The notes under the pieces are model-generated. The model ran no database searches. It saw only the letters and a program-made list of their open reading frames with translations, and was not told the DNA's origin. 64,000 nt of DNA from an uncultured delta proteobacterium (GTDB taxonomy: Bacteria > Myxococcota > Myxococcia > Myxococcales > 40CM-4-68-19), in assembly GCA_903911145.1 (NCBI GenBank), contig CAIWCD010000052.1, positions 1-64,000 of the forward strand. Reading direction: 5' to 3'. Every line of letters begins with the position of its first letter. Positions within the stretch are counted from its first letter, which is position 1. Shown one piece after another: positions 62,827-64,000 of the stretch. The translations under genes were made by a program, and so were the position numbers.

Positions 62827-64000
62827 TGCTCCACCTCTCCACCAATCATGTTGATGCTATCGAAGATGGGAATCAGATCGCCGAGCGAGTGGCCGTGCAG
62901 CAGCCGCGGCAACGCGCCGACGATGGGGAATCCGGGCGCACGCACCTGGATTGCGTAGGGCTTGCCCGCGCCGTTCGAGACGAGATGGAAGCCGAGCTCG
63001 CCATTCGAGCCTTCCGTGAACGAATAGACCTCGCCCGCCGGGACATGGATGCCTTCCATGATCAGCTTGAAGTGCGCCATCACGCCTTCGATGGACGAGA
63101 AGACATCCTTCTTCGGAGGCAGCGCATATCGCCAATCGTCGATGATGATCGGTCCGGGCGGCATCTGCTCGAGCGCCTGCAGCACGATCTTCGCGCTCTG
63201 GCGGATCTCCTCGAGACGGCAAAGGTAGCGATCAAACGTGTCGCCGCGCGAGCCAAGCGGAACGCTGAACTCCATGCGATCGTAGACGAGATAAGGATGC
63301 GCCTTGCGGATGTCGTAGTCGACGCCGCTCGCCCGCAGCGCGGGTCCCGTGAATCCCCACGAGATCGCTTCGTCCGCGCCGATGACGCCGACGTTGCGCG
63401 TGCGATCGACGAAGATGCGGTTCTTCGAGAAGAGCTTGTCGAGCTCGTCAGTCAGCTCGAGCACGCGCGGGATGGTCTCCTTCACGCGCTCGATCCAGCC
63501 GATCGGTGCGTCGGTTGCGACGCCGCCAATGCGCGTCCAGCTCGTCGTCATGCGCGCGCCGGTCAGCTCTGCGACGCGATCCCAGAGGATCTCGCGCGCC
63601 TCGACTCCGTAGAGGAACGCGCTCATCGCGCCGAGTTCGAGACCGATCGCGGAGACGCAGGTGAGGTGATCGCAGATGCGGCTGATCTCGCCCGCGGCGA
63701 CGCGCAGATACTTGCTGCGCTCGGTATCGGTGATGCCGATCAGCTTCTCAACGCCCATGATGTAACCGACGTTGTTGAGAATCGGCGAGACGTAGTTGAG
63801 GCGATCTGTGTACGGCAGTACCTGGTGCCAGGTCGCGTTCTCGCTGCTCTTCGAGAAGCCGCGGTGCAGAAAGCCGATCTCGGGAATGCACTCGACGATG
63901 CGCTCACCGTCGAGCGTCATGTTCAGGCGCACCGTCCCGTGCGTCGCCGGATGGCTCGGGCCCAGCTTCACTTTCGTGAATGCCGACGGCAGCTCATCGT
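62823..64000 (-). CDS. nuoD: NADH-quinone oxidoreductase subunit D (5' end outside the window)
   Basis: 49-kDa Complex I subunit forming the quinone-binding pocket with NuoB. Visible are KLGPSHPATHGTVRLNMTLD, IGFLHRGFSKSSEN and the C-terminal RAPGFPIVGALPRLLHGHSL. Reading continues in the same frame to the window end (DELPSAFTKV before KLGPSHPATHG, as in other NuoD), so a GTG at 63971 is unlikely to be the start. At least 392 codons are present. It is the first visible nuo gene of this unit; nuoA-C probably lie beyond the edge. Confidence 0.95.
   Translation of the reverse strand, partial: DELPSAFTKVKLGPSHPATHGTVRLNMTLDGERIVECIPEIGFLHRGFSKSSENATWHQVLPYTDRLNYVSPILNNVGYIMGVEKLIGITDTERSKYLRVAAGEISRICDHLTCVSAIGLELGAMSAFLYGVEAREILWDRVAELTGARMTTSWTRIGGVATDAPIGWIERVKETIPRVLELTDELDKLFSKNRIFVDRTRNVGVIGADEAISWGFTGPALRASGVDYDIRKAHPYLVYDRMEFSVPLGSRGDTFDRYLCRLEEIRQSAKIVLQALEQMPPGPIIIDDWRYALPPKKDVFSSIEGVMAHFKLIMEGIHVPAGEVYSFTEGSNGELGFHLVSNGAGKPYAIQVRAPGFPIVGALPRLLHGHSLGDLIPIFDSINMIGGEVEQ

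Overview
The window is GC-rich, densely coded chromosomal DNA that looks like core genome of a Gram-negative member of the Myxococcota (former delta-proteobacteria). The reasons are: an LPS inner-core heptose pathway, Mla/MCE lipid transport and Complex I genes; Pkn-type Ser/Thr kinase; a FrzS-like pseudo-receiver/coiled-coil protein, a family known from Myxococcus motility; and many small lipoproteins and overlapping start/stop codons (ATGA, GTGA, TGATG). I see no insertion sequence, prophage, CRISPR array or tRNA gene. The phylum call is inference from gene content.

Left edge (1-284): no protein gene. On the minus strand there are two near-identical sigma70-type promoters (TTGACG-N17-TAnACA), 105 bp apart, followed by a leader ending in a TCTTTGAAAACTG-like box. 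This is how an rRNA operon promoter region looks, and the 16S gene would lie just outside the window.

285-15825 (all minus): about 16 head-to-tail, mostly overlapping genes. They are guanylate kinase, YicC, an LPS/heptose block (two GT9 heptosyltransferases, a Trm112-like zinc ribbon, GT4, WaaE-like GT2, RfaE2, RfaE1), a membrane metallophosphoesterase, RNase III, two lipoproteins, MeaB, an acyl-CoA dehydrogenase and a membrane Ser/Thr kinase.

15975-29130: polytopic membrane glycosyltransferase-like proteins, an acyl-CoA carboxylase beta subunit, a Cys-rich lipoprotein, a fatty-acyl-CoA ligase, DUF2914 and DUF2804 proteins, then a TRAP transporter locus (DctP and TatT on minus, fused DctQ-DctM on plus to 31199).

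31200-47679: a structured non-coding gap, two zinc-ribbon proteins of unknown role, citrate synthase, phosphoglycolate phosphatase-like HAD, a double cyclic-nucleotide-binding protein translationally coupled to a FadL-type porin, a VOC protein and HTH/WYL regulator that share a matching operator, an MlaE-MlaF-MlaD system whose MlaD carries a large C-terminal beta-rich domain, alanine racemase, an RluA pseudouridine synthase, a DUF3187 outer-membrane protein and an RlmI-like methyltransferase.

47740-57307: a radical SAM protein divergent from alanine dehydrogenase, an ECF sigma/anti-sigma pair, the FrzS-like protein, a helical-repeat protein, a cytoplasmic chemoreceptor with duplicated PAS domains and a TPR protein.

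57311-64000 (minus): type III pantothenate kinase, then nuoD (cut by the window end)-nuoG-nuoH-nuoI followed 3 nt later by a lipoyl-less E2-type acyltransferase.

The most interesting items are the MlaD fusion, the FrzS-like gene next to an ECF sigma pair, the shared VOC/regulator operator, the E2-type acyltransferase in the nuo unit, the tandem rRNA-type promoters, and a polar 12-mer (TTTGAGTGCCAA) repeated in unrelated genes.
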